Notes: generated by a model not told the origin, from the letters alone. A stretch of 64,000 nucleotides of DNA from an uncultured Bacteroidales bacterium (GCA_902799355.1 CADCAG010000010.1:23983-87982), one strand, 5' to 3'. Positions 8,529 to 19,198 are shown, counted from the stretch's first letter. Made by a program: numbers and translations.

Positions 8529-10772
8529 CTATTGTTTCAGTTCAAAAGAACATTTGCCTGTAAGGGAATCAGAGGCAGTACCTATGAGTGCCTCAAACTG
8601 TCCAGGCTCAGCAGTCCACTGACCTTTCACCTCGTCATAGAAGCTCAGCGCATCATAACCGATGGTCAGCGTGACATCACGGCTCTCGCCAGGCTGGAGG
8701 AACACCTTTTGGAAGGCCTTGAGTTCCTTGACAGGACGATCTACCGAGGCTTTCTTGTCGCTGACATAAAGCTGTACGGTCTCTGCACCAGCACGAAGTC
8801 CCGTATTGGTGACGTTGACGGTAAAGGAAATCTTTTCGTCAGCAGTCAACTGCTTCTTATCGGCTACAGGCTTACCTAATTTAAAGGTGGTATAGCTGAG
8901 TCCATGACCAAAGGCGAACAGCGGACGGATCTTCTGTTTGTCTGCCCAGCGATAGCCTACATAGATGCCTTCCTTGTACTCCTCATCAATGATCTTGTAG
9001 TCGTCACGCCATGTGCCAGGAAAAGCTTTCAAGGCGTGTGCGCCACAGTCGTCCAGACGCTGATACCAGGTGTAAGGCAGCTTACCAGAAGGATTAACAT
9101 CGCCAAAAAGCACATCGGCAATGGCATTACCTGCCTCAGAGCCGAGGAACCATGCCTGCAAGATGGCAGGCACCTTGTTGGCAAACGGCATAGCAACAGC
9201 ATTACCACTGATGTTGACATACACCAGACGGGGATTGACAGCCAGGAGTGCCTCGATGAGTTCGTTCTGACCATAGGGCAACTCGTACTGCTTACGGTCG
9301 TGCCCCTCACAATCCTGGTAGTCGCTTTTGTTCAGTCCTCCGAAGAAAATGACAACATCAGCCTGCTTGGCCTTCTCCACAGCCTCAGCAGTCAGTTCAG
9401 CCTGTGAACGGGTCTCACGAAGGCTACGACCAGCAGTCACACCGTCGAAACTCTGGATGGTGTCACCCACATAGCCACGAGCGTAGTCGATGGTAGAGGT
9501 CTGACGGCCGAGGGCTGATGTCAGACCATCGAGGGGCAGAATCTCGTGCTGTACTTTCAGCGACGACGAGCCACCGCCCACAGTCATCATCTTGATAGCA
9601 TTCTCGCCAACGACCAGGATGCGCTGCTGCTTCGACTTGTCCAGTGGCAACAGGTTCTTCTCATTCTTCAGCAGTACGATACCTTCCTGTGCTATCTTTC
9701 TGGCTGCATCGTAGTGAGCCTCAGAACAGAGGAAGCCATAAGGCTTGTGGCGATTCATCGTGGTGCGATAGAACAGGCGCAGCACGCGACGCACCTTTTC
9801 GTCGAGTTCCTTGGTGGTGAACTTGCCTTCCTGGATGAGCTGCTTGTAGGCTACTGCCATGTGGTAACTGTCGTAGGCATTGGTGCGTCCCATTGTCAGA
9901 CCATCCGTCCATGTGCCAAACTCCAGGTCAAGACCGTTGGTGACAGCCTCTTCTGTATTATGACACCCACCCCAGTCGCTAATCACCACACCGTCGAAGC
10001 CCCAGTCGTGCTTCAGAATCTTATTCAGGAGAATATCGTTATGACAGTTGTGTTGGTCTTTATAGAGGTTGTAGGCGCCCATGATAGCCCATGCCCCACC
10101 CTGCTGTACAGCAGCACGGAAGGCTGGCAGGTAAATCTCATGGAGGGCACGGTCGCTGATGATGACATTCACCTGATGGCGATATTCCTCATCATTGTTC
10201 AGCGCATAGTGCTTCACACACGATGCCACACCCTTCGACTGCAAGCCCTGCACATAAGGCACCACCATCTGCGAGGCCAGATAAGGGTCTTCACCCATAT
10301 ACTCGAAGTTACGACCTCCCAGCGGTGTGCGGTTGATGTTCACGCCAGGGCCCAGAATGACACTCTTGTTACGATAGAGTGCCTCTTCGCCCAGTGACGA
10401 GCCATAGAGACTGGCCATAGCGGGATTCCACGTAGCCGCCAGACAGGTCAGTGCAGGGAATGCCACACACGAGTCGTTGGTCTGACCAGCTTGCACCCAC
10501 TCGTCCCACAGCACGTCAGGGCGTACACCATGAGGACCGTCGTCAGTCCACAGGTCAGGGAATCCGAGACGCTTCACACCAGGACTGGAGAACTTCGACT
10601 GCGCATGGATCACGGCAATCTTCTCGTCGAGTGTCATCCGACTGAGTGCATCGTCGATACGCTGCTCCACAGGTACCGTCTCATCGAGGTACTTGGGCAG
10701 TTGCTGAGCCTGTGCGCTGGCAGTGACCATCAGTGTTATGATTATACTTTGAACTTTCAGCATTAAAAACAA
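8529..10772 (-). CDS. Glycoside hydrolase family 3 beta-glucosidase
   Basis: A 747-residue secreted enzyme (N-terminal signal ending near ASAQA) expected to release glucose from beta-glucan oligosaccharides in the periplasm. The order is a GH3 barrel domain (about 50-330, with GPGVNINRTPLGGRNFEYMGEDP and CVKHYALNNDEEYRH), the nucleophile aspartate in VISDWGG near residue 267, an alpha/beta sandwich domain (about 375-610), and a C-terminal fibronectin-III-like domain (about 650-735). It is the last enzyme of the susCD locus, 15 bases after the GH16 gene. Beta-glucosidase activity is inferred from the family and context; other beta-glycosidase activities occur in GH3. Confidence 0.92.
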   Translation of the reverse strand: MFLMLKVQSIIITLMVTASAQAQQLPKYLDETVPVEQRIDDALSRMTLDEKIAVIHAQSKFSSPGVKRLGFPDLWTDDGPHGVRPDVLWDEWVQAGQTNDSCVAFPALTCLAATWNPAMASLYGSSLGEEALYRNKSVILGPGVNINRTPLGGRNFEYMGEDPYLASQMVVPYVQGLQSKGVASCVKHYALNNDEEYRHQVNVIISDRALHEIYLPAFRAAVQQGGAWAIMGAYNLYKDQHNCHNDILLNKILKHDWGFDGVVISDWGGCHNTEEAVTNGLDLEFGTWTDGLTMGRTNAYDSYHMAVAYKQLIQEGKFTTKELDEKVRRVLRLFYRTTMNRHKPYGFLCSEAHYDAARKIAQEGIVLLKNEKNLLPLDKSKQQRILVVGENAIKMMTVGGGSSSLKVQHEILPLDGLTSALGRQTSTIDYARGYVGDTIQSFDGVTAGRSLRETRSQAELTAEAVEKAKQADVVIFFGGLNKSDYQDCEGHDRKQYELPYGQNELIEALLAVNPRLVYVNISGNAVAMPFANKVPAILQAWFLGSEAGNAIADVLFGDVNPSGKLPYTWYQRLDDCGAHALKAFPGTWRDDYKIIDEEYKEGIYVGYRWADKQKIRPLFAFGHGLSYTTFKLGKPVADKKQLTADEKISFTVNVTNTGLRAGAETVQLYVSDKKASVDRPVKELKAFQKVFLQPGESRDVTLTIGYDALSFYDEVKGQWTAEPGQFEALIGTASDSLTGKCSFELKQ

Positions 10773-10787
10773 TGTATTATTTATTCT

Positions 10788-11900
10788 TTAATTCTTCTGG
10801 AACACACGTACATAGTCTACCTCCATCGTGGTGGGAAGTGCCGACTCGTCAACACCCTGGGAACCACCCCAGTCGCCACCCCATGCGAGGTTGAAGATGA
10901 CGTAGAAAGGATCGTCATAAGGCCAGTCGTCACGGCCCTTGCCCGTATTGTCGTAAGAGAGCTGTACCTGACCATCCACATAGGTGGTAATGTTGTCGGC
11001 AGTCCACAGGATGGCATAGGTATGGAAATCATCCTCTGCACCCTCGCACAGCATCTCGTGGGTCACCTGAGTGCCCTGGGTATGAACGTGGGCAGTGGCA
11101 TGCAGGCTCGACGACACATAGTTGGGGTGATAGCCCACCTCTTCCATGATATCTATCTCACCATCGGCAGGCCATGAGCGGAAGTTGACAGGCATCATCC
11201 AGAAGGCAGGCCATGTGCCCTTACCCTTTGGCAGTTTGATGCTGGCCTCAATATAGCCATACGTCCAACCCTCACGGACCTTGGCATAGACACGACCTGA
11301 ATAGACCTTGCCGTTCTCCTTCAAGGCAGTGATGCGCAGCTTACCGTTGCGTACCTCCGTCACCTTTGCACCCTGGGGAGTCGTGTGGTTGACATAGTTC
11401 TGCAACTCGTGGTTCACCCAACCGCTATTCTGCACCTCATGGGTCCAGTCGGAGGCATTCAACTCAGAACCGCTGTTAAACTCATCGTGCCAGACGAGCT
11501 TATATCCTTCGGGAGCATTAGAGTCGATCGATGCTTCTTGAGAGACTGCGATGCTCTTACGGCTGTTGCCAGACATGATGACTACAGCACCAGTACGCTC
11601 ATAAGAAGTAGGATTGTCTTCCACCGTAATGGTGACGGTACCACTGGAGCTGTTGGTATTCTCGTAGTCTACCTTGATGAAGTTGTCCGTAGCATAGGCA
11701 CCCCACTCTTTGGCTGTTGTGGTGACATTGACGGTAACAGTGCCACCATCTTCTGGCACAGCGAATGTCTCTTGCGAGATGGTGATGGCGGCATCAGGAG
11801 CCGCCCCACCATCATAGTAACTGTATTTGTCGCTCTCTGCACATCCCATGAGGGCTACAACAAATGAGAGCATCATTGTATTTAACATATTCTTTTTCAT
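10788..11900 (-). CDS. GH16 endo-beta-glucanase lipoprotein with BACON domain
   Basis: A 370-residue lipoprotein (signal MKKNMLNTMMLSF, lipobox LMGC). A BACON domain (about 32-125) is followed by a GH16 catalytic domain (about 135-370) with the catalytic motif EIDIMEE near residues 246-252. It is expected to cut internal bonds of beta-1,3- or mixed-linkage beta-glucan at the cell surface. The start at 11900 is preferred over the longer frame to 12029 because it begins with the signal peptide; the extension reads back into the upstream gene. It lies 13 bases after the glycan-binding protein gene. Confidence 0.92.
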   Translation of the reverse strand: MKKNMLNTMMLSFVVALMGCAESDKYSYYDGGAAPDAAITISQETFAVPEDGGTVTVNVTTTAKEWGAYATDNFIKVDYENTNSSSGTVTITVEDNPTSYERTGAVVIMSGNSRKSIAVSQEASIDSNAPEGYKLVWHDEFNSGSELNASDWTHEVQNSGWVNHELQNYVNHTTPQGAKVTEVRNGKLRITALKENGKVYSGRVYAKVREGWTYGYIEASIKLPKGKGTWPAFWMMPVNFRSWPADGEIDIMEEVGYHPNYVSSSLHATAHVHTQGTQVTHEMLCEGAEDDFHTYAILWTADNITTYVDGQVQLSYDNTGKGRDDWPYDDPFYVIFNLAWGGDWGGSQGVDESALPTTMEVDYVRVFQKN

Positions 11901-11913
11901 AGTTAAAATTGTT

Positions 11914-14379
11914 CTATTCTGCTTTTTCAAAAATGATATCACTAATAACGATGTTGGTTCCGATAGGTGAACCTCCGAAATCGAAGAACAACGACAAAGC
12001 ATGAGCATCGTTCTTGGGCAGTGTAACACCCTTCATCGTATAGACGAAAGGCTCGTCAGCTTTCACATCGTGACGATCGGCAAAGTAGAAGTTATCATCG
12101 TGCTTGGTACCACTGGCCTCATCTGTCTGCGTCAGCTTGATGGTAATGCCATTGCAATCCTCATCAGCCAGGATGGTGCACTGGAAGTTATAGGCATCGT
12201 TCTGCGCTGTAGCCAACTTGGTATTAATGGGGAATTGTCCCTGCCACTGGCTGCCGCCCATACCCTCAGGAATGGTCAGGCTCCATTTGTTGCCTTTGTG
12301 TTCCCATACAGGATCGCCAATCTGTGACCAGCCGTCGTTGGCAAACCACGGGGTAACACTGACAAAGTCCTGACCTTCGTCGACACCCTTCCACAGGTTG
12401 TTGGCATCGTCATAAGAGAGTTCTACAGACTCCTCAAAGTATATCTTGCTAATCTTGATATTCGTGCCGATGGGTGAACCGCCGAAGTCGAAGAACAACG
12501 ACAGTGCATGAGCATCGTTCTTGGGCAGAGTAACAGCTTTGGCTTTGAATACAAATGGTACATCAGCCTTTACATCGTGGCGATCAGCGAAGAAGAAGTT
12601 GTCGTCGTGCTTGGTACCATCAGCCTCATCTGTTTCAGTCAGTTTAATAGTTACACCATTACAATCCTGATCAGCCTCCAATACAAGGTAGACGTTGTAC
12701 TTCTTATTCTTGCTTGCTGTCAGTGAGGTGTTGATGGGGAACTGGCCCTGCCACTGGCTGCCACCCATACCTTCAGGAATGGTCAGCGTCCACTCACCAT
12801 TTGCGTGTTTCCATTCGGGGTCACCAATCTGTGACCAACCATCGTTGGCAAACCACGGGGTGACGCTGATGAATGCGCTACCATTCTCTACCGCATTCCA
12901 AAGGTTGGCAGATGAAGTAGCATCCCAGTCAATAGTGGGCTGGTCGGGATCGTCGCCACCTTCTGTTGGAGGTACGGTGCCGTCATCGTCAGCATGGTTC
13001 TTCAGTACGATACCCGAGACATTGACGGTAGTATTAGCCTGACAACCACCAAAGTCGAGTACAAGCATCACCTTATTCATATCGATACCAGGCATGTCGC
13101 TCTTCCAGAAGATATAGTCCTGACCAGCCTTCAGGTCGATACGGTCAGTGAAATAGAACACGCCATCGTCGCCATCGAGCACCAGCTTCACAGTAGCTCC
13201 GTTCAGGTCCTTGTCGCTGTTGAAGACAGCAGAGAAGTCGTAGTTGTTGGCAGCACTGGTAGTGAGGTCAGTATGGAACTTCACCTGAGCCTGCCACTGG
13301 TCGGTAGTAGCCTCGGGCAGTGTGATGGTATAGTCGTTGCCACCATCCACAAAGCCTGGATCGGCAATCTGTGACCAACCTGGAGCATACCAGAACTCCA
13401 TCGTCGGCGTGACACCCTTCCACATATTGAACTGGCTGTTGGGGTCGAAGCCTTCCCATTCTTTCTCACCCTCCTTGCTGGTCAGTATAAAGCGCCAGGC
13501 AATAGAGCGGTCGGGCTTATCGTAGACAAGCACTAACTTGCTTGAAGTCAGCTGTTCTACACGGAACAAGGGGTCAGCATACTGAGCATCGCTGGAGATA
13601 TAGGGGAACAGCGTGTTGGCAGACAAACGGATATAGCGCTGCTTGCTGGTATTACCCTCCTTGTCAGTCCAATCCAGTTCTTCGAAGCTCCACGTAGCAG
13701 TTTGGTCACCCAGTGCGACGTCGACATCCTCAGAAGCACCGCCACCCCATTGGGTTTCTTTGTTGACATAGGTCATGCCATCAGCACCAGCACTGTAGGA
13801 ATAGTTGCCACCTTTAAGGTTTTCAGCAGTGAAGGTAATGCGGTCGTCATAGACACCGAAGGCCTTCTTGTCGTCGGGCTGAGCAGCCCACCAGCCAGAA
13901 GCATCTGTACCAGCTTCGCCGCAACCCATGTGACCTATTTCCTTATTAGCTATGCGCCACTCCTTTCCTGTTATCAGGCGGAAATCTTTCGAGTAGTCAA
14001 TCTTCGTCTCGTTGAAGGTATAGGTTTTCTTCACGCCACCCTGGCTGAAGCCGTTGCGGTTGCCCAGTTTCAGCTCAACAGTATGTGTGCCGGCCTCTGA
14101 GTTCTTGTAACCCACCTCGGGGAGCGTAGAATAAGTCGTACCATCAAGAATCCATACAGGATATGTATCAGCTTTTGCCGTGTACGAAGCCACCATCTGG
14201 TTGGTTTCCTGGTCAACAGTGATTTGGAAGTCCACACCATCAACTGTTGGTCTGCCGTTAGGGTCAGCACCGTCAAAGCTGTCGGGAGAACAGGCGGTCA
14301 TGGCTGCGGCAATGCCACAGCACATGAAACCTGCGCGTAATAATTGATATATCTTGTTCATAATATTCTGTTTTTTCAT
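11914..14379 (-). CDS. Surface glycan-binding lipoprotein with tandem CBM-like domains
   Basis: An 821-residue lipoprotein (lipobox near MTACS) in the position of SusE/SusF, between SusD and the GH16. An N-terminal PKD-like domain (about 38-120) is followed by a Trp/Gly-rich domain (about 130-315) and three tandem CBM-like modules (about 320-465, 490-650 and 655-820). The last two are nearly identical, sharing SVTPWFANDGWSQIGDP, IPEGMGGSQWQGQFPINT, FADRHDVKAD and FFDFGGSPIGTNI. The first is a divergent copy (APGWSQIADP). It probably holds beta-glucan chains at the outer surface. The substrate is inferred from the neighbouring GH16 and GH3. Confidence 0.88.
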   Translation of the reverse strand: MKKQNIMNKIYQLLRAGFMCCGIAAAMTACSPDSFDGADPNGRPTVDGVDFQITVDQETNQMVASYTAKADTYPVWILDGTTYSTLPEVGYKNSEAGTHTVELKLGNRNGFSQGGVKKTYTFNETKIDYSKDFRLITGKEWRIANKEIGHMGCGEAGTDASGWWAAQPDDKKAFGVYDDRITFTAENLKGGNYSYSAGADGMTYVNKETQWGGGASEDVDVALGDQTATWSFEELDWTDKEGNTSKQRYIRLSANTLFPYISSDAQYADPLFRVEQLTSSKLVLVYDKPDRSIAWRFILTSKEGEKEWEGFDPNSQFNMWKGVTPTMEFWYAPGWSQIADPGFVDGGNDYTITLPEATTDQWQAQVKFHTDLTTSAANNYDFSAVFNSDKDLNGATVKLVLDGDDGVFYFTDRIDLKAGQDYIFWKSDMPGIDMNKVMLVLDFGGCQANTTVNVSGIVLKNHADDDGTVPPTEGGDDPDQPTIDWDATSSANLWNAVENGSAFISVTPWFANDGWSQIGDPEWKHANGEWTLTIPEGMGGSQWQGQFPINTSLTASKNKKYNVYLVLEADQDCNGVTIKLTETDEADGTKHDDNFFFADRHDVKADVPFVFKAKAVTLPKNDAHALSLFFDFGGSPIGTNIKISKIYFEESVELSYDDANNLWKGVDEGQDFVSVTPWFANDGWSQIGDPVWEHKGNKWSLTIPEGMGGSQWQGQFPINTKLATAQNDAYNFQCTILADEDCNGITIKLTQTDEASGTKHDDNFYFADRHDVKADEPFVYTMKGVTLPKNDAHALSLFFDFGGSPIGTNIVISDIIFEKAE

Positions 14380-14388
14380 TACAATTGA

Positions 14389-15930
14389 TTAATAGTCATT
14401 CGGTTTCAGCGAAGGATCCTTGTCCAGCTCGTCTTGAGCCAATGGAATATGCTTCTTGTTAGGAGTCCATGAGTTGGTGCGATAGCCATAGATATCGGGC
14501 ACGAGGACGGTGCTGGCCTTCTGTGTGGCACCGCTGATGCCTTCAGCACGTACCAGGTCAAAGTAGCGCTTGCCCTCACCGCAGAACTCCAGATGGCGCT
14601 CTGTGAAGATGTCGTCAATGGTCACGCCGTTCAGTGCAGCAAGACCTGCACGGGCACGTACCTCGTTCACATAGCCTGCAGCCTCAGTAGCACTGCCATT
14701 GGTGCGCAACAGCAACTCAGCAGCATTCAGCAGGGTCTCTGCATAGCGGTAGATGCGCTTGTTGTTGTTATAGTTCAGGTTCTTCGAGGTTGGACAATCC
14801 TTGTTGTTATCTGACTGTGGACGATACTTGCCGTGCCAGATGTGGGTGTCCTGATAGCGCTCGGTGTAGCTGTAGCCACGAACATCCCAGCAGGTAGCCT
14901 CACGACGCAGGTCGCCTTCAGCATACATATTGTAGGTCTCGACCTTCATAGGCAGGAAGCCCCAGCCGTCGTTGCCGCCGTCCCAGCCTTCGCCGCCGCC
15001 CCAACCATTGGGTGAGCAGAGTGTGGGGAATACCGTACCACCGGCATTGAGGGCTGCTGCGCCCCAGTCGCGCTGGGCTTGGTCGTCGTTATAGTTAATC
15101 TCGAAGATGCTCTCCTGGCACCACTCGCCACTCTCCTTCCAGAGGTCTGAGAAGCTGGGATTCAAGCTGTAGTCCGGATCATTGATAATCTCCTTCATGA
15201 AGCCTAAGGCTTTCTGGAGACGGCTCTCATCATTCTGATACATCACCATCTCGGCATAGAGCATATAGGCAAAGGCCTGACTGACGCGACCAGACTCAGC
15301 ATTTGTCCAACGCATGGGCAGCACGTTAGAGGCAATGATATCCTCAAGCTCTGGCAACAGCTTGTTGTAGATCTCGTCGGCTGTCAACTGCGGTGCGGTA
15401 TAAGGCAGCGAGAGGTTCTCCAGATAGAAGGGCACATTGCCATAGTAGTGCCACAGTATATTATAATAGTACACGCGAAGCAGACGAGCCTGCATCTCCA
15501 TCTTGTTGATGAAGTCGGAAGAGATTTTTCCTCTATTCCAACCAGCATACTTGATAGCATCGTTACAACGCTTGACACCACTGTAGAAGTCGCCCCACAG
15601 GGTTGCCAGCGTATTGTTGCCGTCGCCTTCAAAGTTAAACAGGCGGTGCCAGTGCTGGTTGTCCTGATTGTTGGAGCCACCTACCCAGAAGTCGTCACCC
15701 ATGATCTCACCATCTACGGTAAGGTCGTTATAGGCTACATTGTCCCAGTCGGGCCAGTGCAGAGGCGCATAGGCAGAGGTCAGTGCCTCGTTGAGCGTCT
15801 CTTCGTTTGTATAGTATTCTTCCAGAGGCTCACCTGTCGGATTCTTCACCTCCAAGAAATCGTCGCTGCAGGAAGCCAGTGCGAAGGCAACAGCGCAGAA
15901 ACCTGCTATGATTGAATTATGCTTATTCAT
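14389..15930 (-). CDS. SusD/RagB-family outer-membrane glycan-binding lipoprotein
   Basis: A 513-residue lipoprotein (lipobox ALASC, followed by SDDFLEVKNPTGEP) of the SusD family, which closes over the SusC channel as a lid and binds the oligosaccharide. The usual tail is present (AETLLNAAELLLR, VNEVRARAGL, ERHLEFCGEGKRYFDLVR). A glycine- and tryptophan-rich insertion near residues 305-320 (NGWGGGEGWDGGNDGWGF) may be a ligand-facing loop. It follows susC after 20 bases. Confidence 0.95.
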   Translation of the reverse strand: MNKHNSIIAGFCAVAFALASCSDDFLEVKNPTGEPLEEYYTNEETLNEALTSAYAPLHWPDWDNVAYNDLTVDGEIMGDDFWVGGSNNQDNQHWHRLFNFEGDGNNTLATLWGDFYSGVKRCNDAIKYAGWNRGKISSDFINKMEMQARLLRVYYYNILWHYYGNVPFYLENLSLPYTAPQLTADEIYNKLLPELEDIIASNVLPMRWTNAESGRVSQAFAYMLYAEMVMYQNDESRLQKALGFMKEIINDPDYSLNPSFSDLWKESGEWCQESIFEINYNDDQAQRDWGAAALNAGGTVFPTLCSPNGWGGGEGWDGGNDGWGFLPMKVETYNMYAEGDLRREATCWDVRGYSYTERYQDTHIWHGKYRPQSDNNKDCPTSKNLNYNNNKRIYRYAETLLNAAELLLRTNGSATEAAGYVNEVRARAGLAALNGVTIDDIFTERHLEFCGEGKRYFDLVRAEGISGATQKASTVLVPDIYGYRTNSWTPNKKHIPLAQDELDKDPSLKPNDY

Positions 15931-15950
15931 ATTGTAATTCCTTTATATTA

Positions 15951-18900
15951 TTAGAGTGAAACGTTGAAACCGACAGTCCATGTGCGAGCCTGCGGATAAA
16001 CACCATAGTCAACACCGAGAGAAGTTGAACCAGAACCGATTTCTGGGTCGAAGCCCCAGTACTTGGTCCATGTAATCAGGTTCTCTGCGCGTACATAAAA
16101 ACGCAGACGGCTGATGTTAATCTTCTGAGTGAGGTTGCGGGGCAACGTGTAGCCCAGCGTGATATTCTTCAGACGCAGGTAGCTGCCGTCCTGAATATAC
16201 ATGTCACTGCAAACCCAGTTTTCTGACTTACCCAGTGTAGGAACGGTGTTCGAAGTACCCTCACCCGTCCAGCGCTGGAGCACCCAAGTAGGATAGTTTC
16301 CTGATGCCACATCCTGACGGTAGGTAGCATCGAAGACATCGGCACCAGTGACACCCTGGAAGAATACGCTCAGGTCGAAGCCCTTCCATGCTGCATCAAA
16401 GTTCAGACCGAATGTCCAGTCGGGCACACCGTTACCGATGTTGGTACGATCGTCTGAAGTAATCTTGCCATCACCATTCACGTCGACGAAACGGAAGTCA
16501 CCAGGTTCAGAAGTCGTGCCATACTGTGCATTGTAAGCATCAGCCTCAGCCTTGTTCTGCAGGATGCCATTGGTCTTGTAGCCATAGAAGAAGGGGAAAG
16601 GCTGTCCGTTCTCAGCACGTGTACCACCGTCGTTGAACTGGCTGATGCCGAAATTCAGGAAGCCCGTGTCGTTACCCAGGTTCTTCAACTCGTTCTTCAG
16701 ATAAGAGGCATTACCCTTAATGGCAAACTGTGCGTCAGCAATATTCCACTTGTAGCCGAGTTCAAACTCAACACCCTTGTTTTCCATGTCACCGACGTTA
16801 GCCAAAGGACGAGCCTCACCAACGTAGCTGGGAATAGGCATCTCGATAATCATACCATTGGTCTTCTTGACAAAGTAGTCAACAGAGAATGTCAGCTTGT
16901 TGTAGAAGAAGCCGAGGTCAAGACCGATGTTGGTCTGCTCACTCTCCTCCCACTTCAGGTCTTCATTAGCCAAACGGTTCGCTTTGGAGCCATAGATCAT
17001 CGAAGCGGGCTGTCCGAAATAGTAGTTGCTGCTGGCACCTGACGTGGTCAGCGTGGTATAGGCGAAGTCGCCGATATTATCGTTACCATTCTTACCCCAG
17101 CTGAAGCGTACCTTCAAGTTGTTCAGCCAGTTGTTGGTGCTCTTCATGAAGTTCTCGTTCATCACGTTCCATCCCAGAGAGAATGAGGGGAAGGTGCCAT
17201 ACTTATTGTTGGCACCAAAGCGGCTTGAACCGTCACGACGGATGGTGAACTGTGCCATATAGCGCTCGTCGTAGTTGTAGCTGAGACGGGCAAAGAGAGA
17301 TGACAGGTGGTGCTCCACATAAGGACCACCCCAGGCACCTACCAGACTCTTGGCACCGGTAATCTTGCCATCAGCATCCGTTGAGAGTTCCAGGTCACCG
17401 CCAGTGGTATAGTTGAGGCTGGGCTTGCTGGTATTGACGAGGTTCCAGTGAGAACCACCGAGTTCAGTACCCTTTGTCTTCAAGGCACTCTGACCCAGCA
17501 CAACACCGATGGTGTGCTTACCGAAAATCTTGTCGTAGGTCAGCGTATTCTCTATCTGCCATGAATTGTTGTCACCCTTGTAAGAGGTTGCTGAGGTGTG
17601 GTCAGAATTATTGTTACCTGAGAGGTAGAATTTCTCCAAAGTAGCAGCGTCGTAGCCCCAGAAAGAGAGTTCAGCACTATAAGAGAAGTGATACTTCAGC
17701 TCATCCCACAGCTGCAGGTCGATAGAGAACTTCGGCATGAACTTATGACTCCAGTTCTTCGAGGGATTACGCTGCATCATTGCAATGGGGTTGTTCTGCT
17801 CCTGATAGCTACCAATAAAGCCAGGAATCGTATAAGGATTACCGAAACGGTCACGATAGAGGTCGTAAGCGTTGTATCTGTCAATCATGTCCTGACCCTT
17901 CTGACCCTTCAGTGTGACGGGCAGCGTAGGAGCCAGGTAGAGGGCTGAGCCAAGGGGCGAACCCCATGTAGAGTTGGCATCGATACCCGTATTGTGTACG
18001 CGCATATAAGAAATGTTAGCGCTGACATCCAACTTGTTCAGGAAGCTACGCTCCTTGCTGGCATCGAAGAGGTTGAACTGATTGTTCGAGCGAATGGTCA
18101 GACGGTCATAGTTTGACTGGCCATAGTTACCACCAATGATACCTTCCTGTGAGATATAACCCAGCGAGAGGTAGTAGTTGACTTTCTCTGACGCACCGCT
18201 GATGCTCAAGTCGTGCTGCTGGATGGGGGCATTGTCGTTGAACAGCAGGTCCTGCCAGTTGGTACCAAAGCCCTTGATGGCCTCACCATTGGCATCGACG
18301 AGGTTGTAGGGATCGTTGTAGAGCGGAGCCATACCGTTCTGCACATAGCGCTCGTTCTGCAGGATGGCATAGTCGGTAGCTCCTGTCACGTCGCGCTTCT
18401 TCCATGCACTCTGCCAACCATAAGAGAAGTTGTAGTTGATAGAGGCCTTGCCCAACTTACCCTTCTTGGTAGTCACGAGGATGACGCCATTGGCAGCACG
18501 GGCACCATAGATGGCTCCAGAGGCAGCATCTTTCAGTACCTCGATACTCTCGATGTCGCCAGGGTTCACACTCTCCATACCATTCTGGTCGGTGGGCATG
18601 CCGTCAATGATATACAGGGGCTCTGAGTTGTTGATGGTACCGATACCACGGATGCGAATCATCGACTTAGAACCGGGCTGACCAGACGAAGAAGTGACAT
18701 TGACACCTGCGGCCAGACCTTTCAGGGCATCCTCGGCACGCAGACGGGTCTTACCCTCCAGATCTTCAGCGCTCACCTTGGCAATAGAGGCGGTAACGAC
18801 ACTCTTCTTCTGAACGCCATAACCAATGACGACGACGTCCTGCAGTGTCTGAGTGTCTTCCTTTATGGTCACCTTCATATCGTTGACGGCTTTCACCTCC

Positions 18901-19136
18901 TGGGTGATGTAGCCTACATAACTGATAATAATAGGTGTGCCAGCGCTTACCTTAATAGTAAACTTACCATCAAAATCGGTGATGGTTCCGTTCTGGGGTT
19001 TACCCTTTTCGACGACGGAAGCTCCGATGACGGGCTCTCCCTGATCGTCTGTCACAGTACCCGAGATACTCTGGGCGTAGGATGCCATAGACACGAAAAG
19101 AGTCAACAACATCATCACAAACCTGCTTTTCTTCAT
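15951..19136 (-). CDS. SusC/RagA-family TonB-dependent outer-membrane transporter
   Basis: A 1061-residue protein with a signal peptide (about 1-22), a carboxypeptidase-like regulatory domain (ISGTVTDDQGEPVIGASV, about 24-95), a plug domain starting at LQDVVVIGYGVQKKS and a C-terminal 22-strand barrel ending in TVGFNVSL. It imports oligosaccharides across the outer membrane with energy from TonB. It is the first gene of the susC-susD-SGBP-GH16-GH3 operon. No ECF sigma/anti-sigma pair is adjacent, so control is more likely by the DUF6377 regulator or a distant sensor. Confidence 0.96.
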   Translation of the reverse strand: MKKSRFVMMLLTLFVSMASYAQSISGTVTDDQGEPVIGASVVEKGKPQNGTITDFDGKFTIKVSAGTPIIISYVGYITQEVKAVNDMKVTIKEDTQTLQDVVVIGYGVQKKSVVTASIAKVSAEDLEGKTRLRAEDALKGLAAGVNVTSSSGQPGSKSMIRIRGIGTINNSEPLYIIDGMPTDQNGMESVNPGDIESIEVLKDAASGAIYGARAANGVILVTTKKGKLGKASINYNFSYGWQSAWKKRDVTGATDYAILQNERYVQNGMAPLYNDPYNLVDANGEAIKGFGTNWQDLLFNDNAPIQQHDLSISGASEKVNYYLSLGYISQEGIIGGNYGQSNYDRLTIRSNNQFNLFDASKERSFLNKLDVSANISYMRVHNTGIDANSTWGSPLGSALYLAPTLPVTLKGQKGQDMIDRYNAYDLYRDRFGNPYTIPGFIGSYQEQNNPIAMMQRNPSKNWSHKFMPKFSIDLQLWDELKYHFSYSAELSFWGYDAATLEKFYLSGNNNSDHTSATSYKGDNNSWQIENTLTYDKIFGKHTIGVVLGQSALKTKGTELGGSHWNLVNTSKPSLNYTTGGDLELSTDADGKITGAKSLVGAWGGPYVEHHLSSLFARLSYNYDERYMAQFTIRRDGSSRFGANNKYGTFPSFSLGWNVMNENFMKSTNNWLNNLKVRFSWGKNGNDNIGDFAYTTLTTSGASSNYYFGQPASMIYGSKANRLANEDLKWEESEQTNIGLDLGFFYNKLTFSVDYFVKKTNGMIIEMPIPSYVGEARPLANVGDMENKGVEFELGYKWNIADAQFAIKGNASYLKNELKNLGNDTGFLNFGISQFNDGGTRAENGQPFPFFYGYKTNGILQNKAEADAYNAQYGTTSEPGDFRFVDVNGDGKITSDDRTNIGNGVPDWTFGLNFDAAWKGFDLSVFFQGVTGADVFDATYRQDVASGNYPTWVLQRWTGEGTSNTVPTLGKSENWVCSDMYIQDGSYLRLKNITLGYTLPRNLTQKINISRLRFYVRAENLITWTKYWGFDPEIGSGSTSLGVDYGVYPQARTWTVGFNVSL

Positions 19137-19198
19137 ACTTTGTTTTAATTAGTGTGTTATTGTTATGAGTTAGTTTTTACCCGAATTGGATTTCTGCT

